Of a stretch of DNA of 18,617 nt, positions 1 through 7,905 are shown piece after piece. The notes beneath the pieces are model-generated. The model searched no databases, was not told the DNA's origin, and saw only the letters and a list, made by a program, of their open reading frames with translations. A program made the translations under genes and the position numbers. Numbering within the stretch: position 1 is the stretch's first letter; each line of letters opens with the position of its first letter. The stretch covers positions 1 to 18,617 of the forward strand of contig JANLPY010000017.1 in assembly GCA_031367505.1 (NCBI GenBank), given 5' to 3'. Source of the stretch: JAKFWF01 sp031367505 (GTDB lineage Bacteria; Pseudomonadota; Alphaproteobacteria; Rhizobiales; Hyphomicrobiaceae).

Positions 1-339
1 TTCCGAAATCGAACGAATCCTGGCTACACTCTGTCGGCATCGGGGAAGTCCTCGCTCAAACGTGAAGTCGTTGCTGCACAACAACTTTCGCTGAGTCGGA
101 GCCCCGATGCGACTACCCAGCTTGAGAAGGCCGGGCTAGCCGAACGCGAGCGTTCGGTCACCGAACTCGAGGGCCTGCTGGCACTCAGTCAGGCAACCGT
201 ATCGCAACAGCTGGCGCGCCTGCGTCACGAGGGTTTGGTGAACACGCGCCGCGATGGCCGCGCGATCTATTACAGTTTACCCGACGACTCCAACCGGCAG
301 TTCATCAAAGCTATTTACGACAAATTCTGCCGGGATTGA
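1..339 (+). CDS. ArsR-family winged-helix repressor, 3' part (5' end outside window; possibly frame-damaged)
   Basis: Frame 1 is open from the window edge to TGA at 337-339. The last ~60 codons are a clear ArsR/SmtB DNA-binding domain: ERSVTELEGLLALSQATVSQ (recognition helix), then QLARLRHEGLVNTRRDGRAIYYSL, the wing. Family members are small dimeric repressors that release DNA on binding metals or on thiol oxidation. The wording 'ERSV-ELE...GLV-TRRDG-IYYSL' resembles the sulfide/persulfide- and arsenic-responsive branches, but no sensor cysteine is visible before the helix. The codons before ERSV do not look like ArsR, whereas a different frame at about 100-125 reads APMRLPSL, close to the family's usual 'HPMRLRIL'. 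This suggests a small frameshift and hence a pseudogene, although a divergent N-terminus cannot be excluded. No start is visible. Confidence 0.6.
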   Translation, partial: FRNRTNPGYTLSASGKSSLKREVVAAQQLSLSRSPDATTQLEKAGLAERERSVTELEGLLALSQATVSQQLARLRHEGLVNTRRDGRAIYYSLPDDSNRQFIKAIYDKFCRD

Positions 340-447
340 CCCTATCCGAACGGCGCGATGATGGGCACCGAGCAGAGGCTTTAACCAAAACTACGTTTCG
401 AGGCTACCACCGGCCTTGGTATCGGGGACAAGTTGCGTGCATGATCC

Positions 448-470
448 GTTCCAGTGGAACAGAAATGTTC
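448..470. promoter_or_regulatory. Overlapping inverted repeats upstream of the HWE kinase (candidate operator)
   Basis: GTTCCA-G-TGGAAC (448-460) is a perfect palindrome. Its right arm pairs again in GAACA-N4-TGTTC (457-470), giving three GTTC/GAAC half-sites within 23 bp. It lies about 55-75 bp before the kinase start in the only gap between the ArsR-type gene and the kinase. The spacing does not match the alphaproteobacterial LexA box (direct GTTC-N7-GTTC). Binding by any protein is inference. Confidence 0.3.
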
Positions 471-523
471 GAGGGCAGTAGCCTCATTCTTTCACCAATT
501 CACTGCGCGCCACGACGAAGAGG

Positions 524-2995
524 TTGACGCAATTGCCACCTCTGTCAATGCGTGCGCTGCTGTTGGCGCTGGTTTCTGCAACGGCCCTGCCGTTGCTGTT
601 CCTTGCGTTGTATCTCATTCAAAATCTGGTTGCAGGCCAACGGCTGGCAATCCGTGATGCGCTCATGCATCGCGCGGAAACGCTATCCGCGCTGGTCGAC
701 AACGAAATCGACACACACATTGCGATTGCAGCATCGATTGCAGCGTCACCGGCCCTCGATGCCGGCGACTTCGCGACGTTCTCGCGGCAAGCTGACACGG
801 CAATTCGTGCCTTTCCCGGTGCTTGGCTTGCGGTGTCCGATCCGACCGGGCGGATTGTGATATCCACGCTGTCATCAGCGACCGCGCCCATTTCGACGAA
901 CGGTGTGCGCGACGTCATTCAACGAGCCTGGGCCACGCGAACTCCTCAGGTGTCGGCGATCATCGAGGGGCCGCACGCCAAGCGGATTGCGATCGTCGTA
1001 TATCCAGTATTCAAGGACGCGCAGCCGTTTCATGCCATCGTAACCAGTCTCGACCCAAGCCGTTTCCTCGAGCTTATTCGCGCAAAATCCGACGACACCG
1101 CGACCATCGCGGTTGTCGACAAAAAGTACAACTTTGTCGCTCGTGTCCCGGAACACGAGAGGCGGCTTGGTACGCCCGCAAGCGATGGATGGCGCGCTGC
1201 GATGACCCGTGCGCCAAAGGGTTTTTCTGACAACGCGACCTTGGAAGGAGACAGCTCGCTCACTGCTTATGCTCCCACCCGGGATGGCTGGACGGTGGGT
1301 ATTGCCTATCCGCTGAAAGTTCTCGACGCACCAATGAAGAGCAGTCTTTGGACAATGGGATGTACCGGGCTGATCTCTCTACTCGTCAGTCTCGGGTTGG
1401 CTTTTATACTGGCCCGGCGTGCGGACGCGAGTATGGGACAATTGGCAAAAGGTGCACGCGCTATTGCCAAAGGCGCTGTGGTGCCCGTTGAAACCCTGGT
1501 CATTAGGGAGGCCGAGGAGGTCAATCGCGCGTTGCACTCGACCTCTGCTGTCCTTGCGACGCAAAACGCGGCGTTGCTTCGGTCGCATCAAACATTCTCG
1601 AGCCTCGTGCTGCAGGCGCCATTCGGTGTGTACTTGATCGACTCGCAGTTTCGCATTTCGCAGATCAGCGCGGGGGCGCAAAAGGTGTTTGCCGGATTTC
1701 AATCGATCATCGGCCGGGACCTCGCTGAAGTTCTCTGCACGCTTTGGCCGGAGCCGTTCGCCAGCGAAGCCATCGGGCGTTTTCGCCACACGCTCGCGAC
1801 GGGTGAACCGTTCCATCAACTCGAGGTAGAAAACCGCCGCCGCGACACTGGCAGCGGCGAAGCCTACGACTGGAAGCTCGAACGCGTGACCCTACCCGAT
1901 GGTGAGCATGGCGTTGTGTGCTATTTTTATGATCTCACAGCGCAGAAAAACGCCGAGGCCGCGTTGCGCGACAGCGAAACACGCTATCGCACAGCGATTC
2001 AAGCCGGGGGGTTGGGCACTTGGGAAACAGATTATTCTACGAAGGTGCGAAAGTGGACGCCTGAAGGGATGGCCCTATTTGGTTTAAGCCTGCCAGAAGG
2101 CATCGGACAGTTTGGCGGAAGTGAAGATGAGTTGTACCGCTGCGTGCATCCCGAGGACCGTCATTTATTCGAGGGCTTTCGGAGCCGAATGCAAGCATTG
2201 AGCACGATGACCGTCGAGTACCGTATCATCCGCCCTGATGGTAAGATCCGTTGGATTTCGGGTCATGGCACGGTGCTAACCCGCGATCCAGCCGGACGTC
2301 CGATTAAAAGCGTTCATATTGCGGCCGACTTCACCGAGCGGAAGGAGCGCGATAAGCAGGTGCAGTTGCTCCTGAGTGAGGTCAATCACCGGGCTAAGAA
2401 TATGCTTGGCTTGGTGCTGTCAGTTGCGCGCCAGACGGCCGGTGGCGACAATCAACAATTCGTTCAGCGGTTCACGGAGCGTGTCCACTCGCTCGCCGCC
2501 AGCCAAGATCTGCTCGTCAAGAGCAAGTGGAAGGGCGTGCTACTCGACGAGCTTGTGGGCGCCCAACTCGCGTTTTTCGAAGATCTAATCGATGTGCGCA
2601 TCAAGCTGCAGGGTGGAGATGTGCGGCTTTCGCCAGCCGCCGCGCAAACCATTGGCATGGCACTACACGAGCTCGCCACGAATGCCAGCAAACACGGCTC
2701 GTTGTCGGCCGGCACAGGTCAGGTCGATATTGCTTGGGAATTGCACACCGTTTCAGAGCGCCGTCGTTTTCGTTTGACCTGGACGGAAACCAATGGACCA
2801 CTGGTCGTTGCTCCGGCACGAAGCGGGTTCGGGTCGACCGTTACGGGCACGATGGTGAAAATGAGCTTGGCGGGTGAGGTAACGACCGAGTTCACGCCAT
2901 CGGGCTTCACCTGGCGCGTTGACTGCCCGGCTGAAGCGGTTGTCGACGGTCCCCAGCTCGCTGACACCGGCCAATACGGGAACCCTGTTACATGA
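524..2995 (+). CDS. Membrane-bound HWE-family sensor histidine kinase (Cache-like sensor, two PAS domains)
   Basis: This 823-residue kinase autophosphorylates on histidine and should pass the phosphate to a receiver, probably the one encoded directly downstream. Transmembrane helices at about 9-33 and 275-297 bracket a ~240-residue periplasmic domain of Cache-like size. Two PAS domains follow (about 353-480 and 487-610). The kinase core is HWE type: phosphoacceptor His622 in VNHRAKN, ATPase motif HELATN (715-720), and W753-T-E755, the signature W-x-E. Start choice: TTG at 524 abuts an AAGAGG (518-523), which is too close to serve it; an in-frame TTG at 533 has that Shine-Dalgarno at 9-nt spacing and is at least as likely; ATG at 548 is a third option. 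The protein is barely changed by the choice. The stop overlaps the next gene (ATGA), so they are probably co-translated. The activating signal is unknown. Confidence 0.93.
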   Translation: MTQLPPLSMRALLLALVSATALPLLFLALYLIQNLVAGQRLAIRDALMHRAETLSALVDNEIDTHIAIAASIAASPALDAGDFATFSRQADTAIRAFPGAWLAVSDPTGRIVISTLSSATAPISTNGVRDVIQRAWATRTPQVSAIIEGPHAKRIAIVVYPVFKDAQPFHAIVTSLDPSRFLELIRAKSDDTATIAVVDKKYNFVARVPEHERRLGTPASDGWRAAMTRAPKGFSDNATLEGDSSLTAYAPTRDGWTVGIAYPLKVLDAPMKSSLWTMGCTGLISLLVSLGLAFILARRADASMGQLAKGARAIAKGAVVPVETLVIREAEEVNRALHSTSAVLATQNAALLRSHQTFSSLVLQAPFGVYLIDSQFRISQISAGAQKVFAGFQSIIGRDLAEVLCTLWPEPFASEAIGRFRHTLATGEPFHQLEVENRRRDTGSGEAYDWKLERVTLPDGEHGVVCYFYDLTAQKNAEAALRDSETRYRTAIQAGGLGTWETDYSTKVRKWTPEGMALFGLSLPEGIGQFGGSEDELYRCVHPEDRHLFEGFRSRMQALSTMTVEYRIIRPDGKIRWISGHGTVLTRDPAGRPIKSVHIAADFTERKERDKQVQLLLSEVNHRAKNMLGLVLSVARQTAGGDNQQFVQRFTERVHSLAASQDLLVKSKWKGVLLDELVGAQLAFFEDLIDVRIKLQGGDVRLSPAAAQTIGMALHELATNASKHGSLSAGTGQVDIAWELHTVSERRRFRLTWTETNGPLVVAPARSGFGSTVTGTMVKMSLAGEVTTEFTPSGFTWRVDCPAEAVVDGPQLADTGQYGNPVT

Positions 2996-3348
2996 AGCCA
3001 CGCATCTTAGTCGTAGAAGATGAAGTACTTATCGCGCTCGATCTAGCGCAGCATCTCGAAGACGAAAACTTTGATGTCGTTGGTCCATGCGTGACAATTT
3101 CCGATGCACTTGACCACCTGCGCCGGCCCGATTGCTGTGATGCCGCGATCATCGATGTCAACCTTGGACACGAGACCGCGGAGCCGGTTGCAAGAGCGTT
3201 AATCGCTGCTGGAAAGCCGTTTGTTGTCGTCTCTGGCTATGCGGCCTCGCAATTGGCTGAGGTCTATGCCGGTGCTCCGAACCTCGCGAAGCCAATACGT
3301 ATGGATCAGTTAATCACCCTGCTGCGGCAGCTTTTGCAATCGCGGTGA
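2992..3348 (+). CDS. Single-domain response regulator (CheY-like receiver)
   Basis: This 118-residue protein is one receiver domain with no output domain. The acidic pocket is E9-D10, the phosphoacceptor D55 (IIDVNLG), the switch Ser S81 (VVVSGY) and the conserved Lys K100 (LAKPI). The PF-VVVSGY stretch sits where the FATGUY-type single-domain receivers of alphaproteobacterial HWE systems carry PFxFxTGY. It overlaps the upstream kinase by four bases (ATGA), so it is very likely that kinase's partner. It may act as a phosphate shuttle or sink, or through protein contacts. A second HWE kinase converges on it from the other side and may also feed it. That wiring is inference. Confidence 0.93.
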   Translation: MKPRILVVEDEVLIALDLAQHLEDENFDVVGPCVTISDALDHLRRPDCCDAAIIDVNLGHETAEPVARALIAAGKPFVVVSGYAASQLAEVYAGAPNLAKPIRMDQLITLLRQLLQSR

Positions 3349-3415
3349 TCGATTGAACCCATCGCGTTAGTGGAATCCTACTCGGTTCTACTGAAATTGG
3401 CAGCGCTTTGCAGCG

Positions 3416-5602
3416 TCACTCGACAGTCAATGCAAAGGCCGACTTAGGGATCGTGAGATTCCAACGTAGACCGGTCGCGGCAAAATCGAGTGCCGCCGTG
3501 CCGGATACGGACAGGGGGGCAATCTTCGAGATGACGACATTGCCAAAGCCTCGCAGTGTGGGCGGCACCACGGGAGGTCCGCCACTTTCGACCCATCTCA
3601 ATATCAAGTCGGGTTCGCCGTTGGCGCCTATCTCGAACATCCAGGTAATACTTACTGATCCTTCAGCGCTGGACAATGCGCCGTACTTGACGGCATTGGT
3701 CGCGAGTTCGTGCAGCGCCAAGCCGATGGCTTGTGCGGCATCAGAGTTGACCTGAACACTTGGCCCCTGGATTGAAATACGGGGGCTGTCACGTTCAACA
3801 AAGGGGGCGAGCTGGCGCCGGACCAGATCGCCCAGTGCAGCGCCGTGCCAATTTTGCTCAACAAGCAAATCATGGGAGGCAGCAATACCCTGTAGACGCT
3901 CTTCGAACTTTGACTGGAATTCAGCAGTTGAATTCGACGTGAGAACGGTCTGTTTGGCGATGGACTGGATCACGGCCAGAAGATTCTTCGATCTGTGCGA
4001 CACCTCCCGCATAAGAAATCGGATGTGATCCTCTTTCTTCTTACGGCTTGTGATGTCCACCACCACGTTCACGAGCCTTCGGCACTTGCCATCGGCATCT
4101 CGTTCAATGACTTGGCCGTGTCCCGACAGCCAAACAACTGTGCCATCCGGACGGACGATCCGATATTCGGCGGGGAACGAATCGACGGACGTCGCAAGAT
4201 CGCGGAATTTCGCAGCGAGATGACGGTCGTCAGGGTGCAGCGCTAATTTGAATTCGTCAGCGTCACCCCCAACTTGGCCAACACCGTCAGGTAAGGATAG
4301 GCCAAAAAGTAATTGCGCTTCCGCCGACCAGTGCCGCTTGCACGAGACGTAGTTTGTTTCCCAACTACCCATCCGGCCAAGGCTGAGCGCAACTTTGTAT
4401 CGCTGCTCACTTTCCCGCAACGCAATCTCAATGGCTTTGCGGTCCGTGATGTCCTGTATGACGCCAAACATTTTCAGTGGCTTGCCGGCGGCATCGCTCA
4501 CGAAGTCAATGCTGCGCCATAACCAGCGCAGCTCGCCCGTATCAGCACGCCGGATGCGATATTCGACCTCTCGCATCGCGGTACCCTGTTCACGGGTGAC
4601 TGGGTTCGAACGAACCGCTTGATCTTCGGGAATAACCAACCGTTCGAGTTCGCTAATGTGAACGCTCGCTCGCGGGCTCAGTCCCCAGAGTGCGCAAAAT
4701 TTATCGGACCCAACCACCATTCCGGACGCGATATCTAATTCGAGCGAGGCAATGCCAGCCGCATTTTGCGACAGTAACAAGCGCTTCTCGCTTTCGTGCA
4801 AAGCTTGCAACACACGTTTCTGATCATCAACGTCGGTATTGGTGCCAATCCATTGCGCGATCTGGCCAGTTGAATTGCGAATGGGCGTGGCACGGGCGAT
4901 GAACCAACGATAGACGCCGTCGCGGCGGCGTAGCCGGAATTCGGTTTCATAGTAGACACCGGTTGCGAGCGCTTTACTCCAGTTCTCGACAGCCTGCGCC
5001 AGATCATCTGGGTGGACCAACTTGGCCCAGCTCTCCCCGTCGAGCTCGCCTGTCAGGGCCCCTGAATACTCATAGACTTGCGGGTTGAACCAATCCAGGA
5101 GCCCGTCTCGCGAGGTGGTCCAAACTTGGTTTGGCATCGCGTTTGTAAATGTGCGCAAACGGTTTTCACTGAACCGTAGAGAGTCTTCGGCTTCGACTTG
5201 CGCTGAAATGTCTACGTTCGTGCCGTACCACCGGACGATAGTGCCGAGGGCATCGCGGTGGGGAACGACGCGCGTGAGAAACGGCCGGAAATGGCCATCG
5301 GCTCCCCTGAGGGGGAACGTCATCTCAAACGGGTTACCAGTGGCAAGCGAAGCTCTCCACTGTTCAAGAACCCGATCCAGTGTTTTGGGGTCGTGCACCG
5401 ACTGCCAGCCCCACCCGTCTTGGCTCTCGGGCGACATTCCTGTGTAATCGTACCAACGCCGATTGTACCAAAAAATGTGGCCATCGGCGCGCGCCATCCA
5501 GCACAGCAAAGGAAGATTATCGACAAGTGCAAAGAATTCATCGCGGCCCAGGTCTTCGCGAAGTTGGGTGGTCGAGACAGTTGACGGTGGTGGTATTTTC
5601 AC
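3416..5602 (-). CDS. Soluble HWE-family sensor histidine kinase with four PAS domains
   Basis: Starting at GTG 5602 the protein has 728 residues and no transmembrane helix, so it should sense a cytoplasmic cue. Four PAS domains lie at about 22-143, 146-268, 272-393 and 399-523, each of the PAS/PAC kind linked by the usual 'ESEQRYK'-like helices. The HWE core follows: phosphoacceptor His536 in VSHRSKN, HELATN at 631-636, and W670-V-E672. PAS4 plus kinase is closely similar to PAS2 plus kinase of the membrane kinase at 524 (shared LFGLSLP-G-GQ-GG block), so the two are paralogues. Start choice: GTG 5602 has AAAGG five bases upstream and begins just before PAS1. The frame stays open to GTG 5743, but those 47 extra residues look non-coding. 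The gene is convergent with the receiver gene, 67 bp away. PAS ligand (heme, flavin or none) cannot be told from sequence. Confidence 0.9.
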   Translation of the reverse strand: MKIPPPSTVSTTQLREDLGRDEFFALVDNLPLLCWMARADGHIFWYNRRWYDYTGMSPESQDGWGWQSVHDPKTLDRVLEQWRASLATGNPFEMTFPLRGADGHFRPFLTRVVPHRDALGTIVRWYGTNVDISAQVEAEDSLRFSENRLRTFTNAMPNQVWTTSRDGLLDWFNPQVYEYSGALTGELDGESWAKLVHPDDLAQAVENWSKALATGVYYETEFRLRRRDGVYRWFIARATPIRNSTGQIAQWIGTNTDVDDQKRVLQALHESEKRLLLSQNAAGIASLELDIASGMVVGSDKFCALWGLSPRASVHISELERLVIPEDQAVRSNPVTREQGTAMREVEYRIRRADTGELRWLWRSIDFVSDAAGKPLKMFGVIQDITDRKAIEIALRESEQRYKVALSLGRMGSWETNYVSCKRHWSAEAQLLFGLSLPDGVGQVGGDADEFKLALHPDDRHLAAKFRDLATSVDSFPAEYRIVRPDGTVVWLSGHGQVIERDADGKCRRLVNVVVDITSRKKKEDHIRFLMREVSHRSKNLLAVIQSIAKQTVLTSNSTAEFQSKFEERLQGIAASHDLLVEQNWHGAALGDLVRRQLAPFVERDSPRISIQGPSVQVNSDAAQAIGLALHELATNAVKYGALSSAEGSVSITWMFEIGANGEPDLILRWVESGGPPVVPPTLRGFGNVVISKIAPLSVSGTAALDFAATGLRWNLTIPKSAFALTVE

Positions 5603-5798
5603 TTTGCCCTTTGACGTATTCTGCCGCGTGCGGTCAAGGTTTAGCCTGATCCCCCGACGATCCCAACACAAATGCCGGTTGAGTGAGAACATGGCATACC
5701 GGCACCATTGGTTCGAGGAGCCTGATGATGGACGATCAACCACTGACGTTGCGCGATGTCGAGCGGCGTTCGGAACGCTGCGGGCCGGCGCAGCTCTG

Positions 5799-6407
5799 TC
5801 ATTCCTCTACGCGGCGTCGCTTGTTCGACCAAACCTGAAGATCGGCGACGACTTTCATGGTTGCCACGAGGGTCAGAGCGCAAAAGAACAACTTCGAGAC
5901 CGTCTCCATCGTCCCCTCGATCAGGATGGCGTGGACCACAGTGCCCACGACGACGATCACCGCAAGAAACGTATGACCCTTTCGCCACGTCCGTGGTCGC
6001 AAGCGCAACCGGCGACGAAGTGCAGCCAATAGTGCGGCAGCGAACGTTGCCCACATGGCGATTACGCCCCAAGCCGAAAACGGCGTCGGCGAAACGAACA
6101 GAAGTGCATCGATCACGTCGGGAGGGCTGGTAATCCAAAGGCCCCCCACGTGGACCACCACTGCTACGACCAGCATGCCTCCGATCCAGCGGTGCACGCG
6201 TCGACGGCCATGAGCTGACAGTCCCGGCAGATATCCGCCGACTGCCAAGGGCTGAACGAACAAGAGCCCCAGTGCGATGATCCCCGCAAATCCGGCTGCG
6301 ATGTAGACCGGATGGCGCCATTCGAGCTGCGGGCTCACCGCTGCGGCGGCAATCGGCACAGCAATGGCTAGCGCAACTGCGGCCCAAATCAGGATGAACC
6401 GGGCCAA
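5799..6407 (-). CDS. Ferric-reductase-like (heme b) transmembrane protein
   Basis: This 202-residue protein is almost entirely hydrophobic helices, about five or six, with histidines placed as in ferric-reductase-like/YedZ-type cytochrome b domains: H72 (VHRWIGG) and H86 (VVVHVGG) on one pair of helices, H145 (KGHTFLAV) and H159 (VVHAILIEG) on the next. Such proteins carry electrons across the inner membrane to a periplasmic or bound partner. No FAD or NAD domain is present, so another protein must supply electrons. Start is TTG 6407, with AAGGA seven bases upstream; an ATG at 6413 is followed at once by TGA and cannot be used. It lies 25 bp after the Tat-exported protein gene and is probably in its operon, suggesting a membrane-periplasm redox pair. 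The substrate is unknown. Confidence 0.8.
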   Translation of the reverse strand: MARFILIWAAVALAIAVPIAAAAVSPQLEWRHPVYIAAGFAGIIALGLLFVQPLAVGGYLPGLSAHGRRRVHRWIGGMLVVAVVVHVGGLWITSPPDVIDALLFVSPTPFSAWGVIAMWATFAAALLAALRRRLRLRPRTWRKGHTFLAVIVVVGTVVHAILIEGTMETVSKLFFCALTLVATMKVVADLQVWSNKRRRVEE

Positions 6408-6432
6408 TCACATTTCCTTTGAATTGGACACA

Positions 6433-6921
6433 TTAGACCTGTTCGAGAACGAAATGGGCCTCGAGACTGGTAACCTTTGCGCTCGGCATCACAGGGCGAA
6501 GAAAGACGGTTTTGTAGTCACCACTATCATACGCGAGATGACCATGCGGTTGGCCGAAGGCCGGAACGATCTGTGGCATCTCGAGACGGAACACCCCATT
6601 CGCGTCAGTGAGCGTGGCGCCATGGCTCTTCACATTATCCTCATACCCTTCGGTCGTGTGCGCCCAAATCTGGATACGCTGACCCGCCAGTGGCGCCCCA
6701 TCGCCGGCCCGGCGCACGGTACCCGACATCCAGAAACCACCACGGTCAATCCGTTCGACGATCGGCGCGCCCTTATGATAGTTGTTGGCGCCGCCCGGCA
6801 TCGAGCGGGTCGGCGCGAGGCCCTGTGCTAGGGCGGGCAGAAGGAGGCCGGAAACACCGGTTGCTACCATCGAGCTGCCGACGGCCAGGAGATAACGGCG
6901 GTTGAGGAGGGTGGTCGACAT
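6433..6921 (-). CDS. Tat-exported transthyretin/intradiol-dioxygenase-like protein
   Basis: This is a 162-residue exported protein. The N-terminus has a twin-arginine signal (LNRRYLLAVG, R8-R9), a hydrophobic stretch and a likely cleavage site after ALA (residue 32). The mature part, about 130 residues, is a beta-sandwich of the type shared by transthyretin-like domains and intradiol ring-cleavage dioxygenases: 'SGTVRRAGDGAPLAGQRIQI', then W-AHTTEGYED, a DANGVFRLEMP strand, and PHGHLAYDSGDY. Tyr and His residues sit roughly where intradiol enzymes bind Fe(III), but it is shorter than true catechol dioxygenases, so activity is uncertain. Start ATG 6921 is supported by AAGGGAG about six bases upstream; the 40 codons further upstream look non-coding. 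Tat export suits a folded, cofactor-bearing protein, and the heme membrane protein gene follows directly. Confidence 0.75.
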   Translation of the reverse strand: MSTTLLNRRYLLAVGSSMVATGVSGLLLPALAQGLAPTRSMPGGANNYHKGAPIVERIDRGGFWMSGTVRRAGDGAPLAGQRIQIWAHTTEGYEDNVKSHGATLTDANGVFRLEMPQIVPAFGQPHGHLAYDSGDYKTVFLRPVMPSAKVTSLEAHFVLEQV

Positions 6922-7580
6922 GTCGTCTCCCTTTGGCGAACGTGTGGCGAACCTACTTTCGCGGTTTAGACTATCGCACTGGACGCGACGGGCAAAATAG
7001 CGAGTTCGTGACCTACGCCCAACTTGTGGGAGCAACGACATACGCGATCTTATATCAGACTATTATTTGGCAAATCCTGAAACGGCACGCTTCAGGTAGC
7101 CATCACCGAAGCCAGCTGGTGTACGGTGTCAGGCCTTCTCGAACCATTGAGCGTGCCGCGGCAAAGTTCGTGCTGGAAAACCAGCATGAGCGGAGCATCG
7201 GCGATGACGTCAGTCGATTGAAAGGGCTCATACCCTGGATCGGTGGCGTGAGCATTGACAGGCTGCATATGGGAACGTGTCTGACTTGGATCCACGCCTC
7301 AGCAAAAACAAGCTGAAAACAACATCTTAACTTGGCGTCCGTTGCAGAAAATCGCCCAACTCCGTAGCAAGATGAAGCACTCGCTCCCGCAATGTTCGCG
7401 CGTGCAGATCGTACATTCTCGATCCGGTCCGCGGTAAGACATGTGCTCGAGTGACCGTGCTCAACGGCCAGGTCCCCGAAACCGCTGATCGTAAATTCAG
7501 CGGCCTATGTCTAGCACCGGCAGCGCGTATCCTAACGAGTGTGTGAATGGGGCATCGCTCCTTCCCTCGCATGCCAACTT

Positions 7581-7850
7581 ATGAGCGCGGCCGTGATGCG
7601 CAGGGTCCGTGTGCGTCTTGGAAAGTTCGACAAGAGCCCTGAAAAGCCAATCTTCGACTTCCACCACAATGCGCGCCTCGAAGACCGCAATTTTTCGCCG
7701 GACCACCAGATCGCCTATGCCCCTATCGTCACCGCATATGCAAAGTGGATCGCCGATCTCGTGTTGCGCAAGTATGCAACCCAACTCGAAGCGCTCCGCC
7801 TAATGATCGAGATCCGGGTCAGGTCAGACGGTGCGCGACAGTCACCCTAA
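7581..7850 (+). CDS. Doubtful small hypothetical protein or gene remnant
   Basis: An 89-codon frame from ATG 7581 to TAA 7848-7850. Codons from about 7617 on favour G or C in the third position, as in real genes here, and the peptide (for example KFDKSPEKPIFDFHHNARLE) has a protein-like mix. I recognise no family and see no Shine-Dalgarno before ATG 7581; the frame stays open upstream to GTG 7539. It converges with the DUF4062 gene, 55 bp from that gene's stop. It could be the 3' part of a decayed gene or chance. Overlapping frames on the minus strand look less likely. Confidence 0.2.
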   Translation: MSAAVMRRVRVRLGKFDKSPEKPIFDFHHNARLEDRNFSPDHQIAYAPIVTAYAKWIADLVLRKYATQLEALRLMIEIRVRSDGARQSP

Positions 7851-7875
7851 TCGTCCGGCACGACAACGAAGCGGC

Positions 7876-7893
7876 TCGCTACTCAATTAGCGA
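7876..7893. repeat. Small hairpin just past the DUF4062 gene stop
   Basis: TCGCTA-N6-TAGCGA, a perfect 6-bp stem, begins about 12 bases after the minus-strand stop codon. There is no U-rich run after it on that strand, so a classical intrinsic terminator is not supported; it may stabilise the 3' end or be chance. Confidence 0.3.
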
Positions 7894-7905
7894 CTTCCAA
7901 TATTT

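Larger units (their letters stand above)
6922..7905. other. Gene-poor interval
   Basis: About 1 kb between the Tat-protein operon promoter and the 3' end of the DUF4062 gene. Short open frames exist on both strands, but none has a recognisable domain or a convincing ribosome site. Two stretches look more codon-like than the rest: minus strand around 7130-7230 (reads DVIADAPLMLVFQHELCRG) and plus strand 7581-7850, listed separately. They may be remnants of decayed genes. No tRNA, repeat array or clear terminator was seen. Confidence 0.5.

Noticed and set aside
6922..7041. 40-codon N-terminal extension of the Tat-exported protein
   Set aside because: A strong Shine-Dalgarno precedes ATG 6921, and a Tat signal must be N-terminal.
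6933..7316. 127-codon plus-strand frame in the gene-poor interval
   Set aside because: No domain, no Shine-Dalgarno, and overlaps the promoter region of the divergent Tat-protein gene; composition does not look coding.
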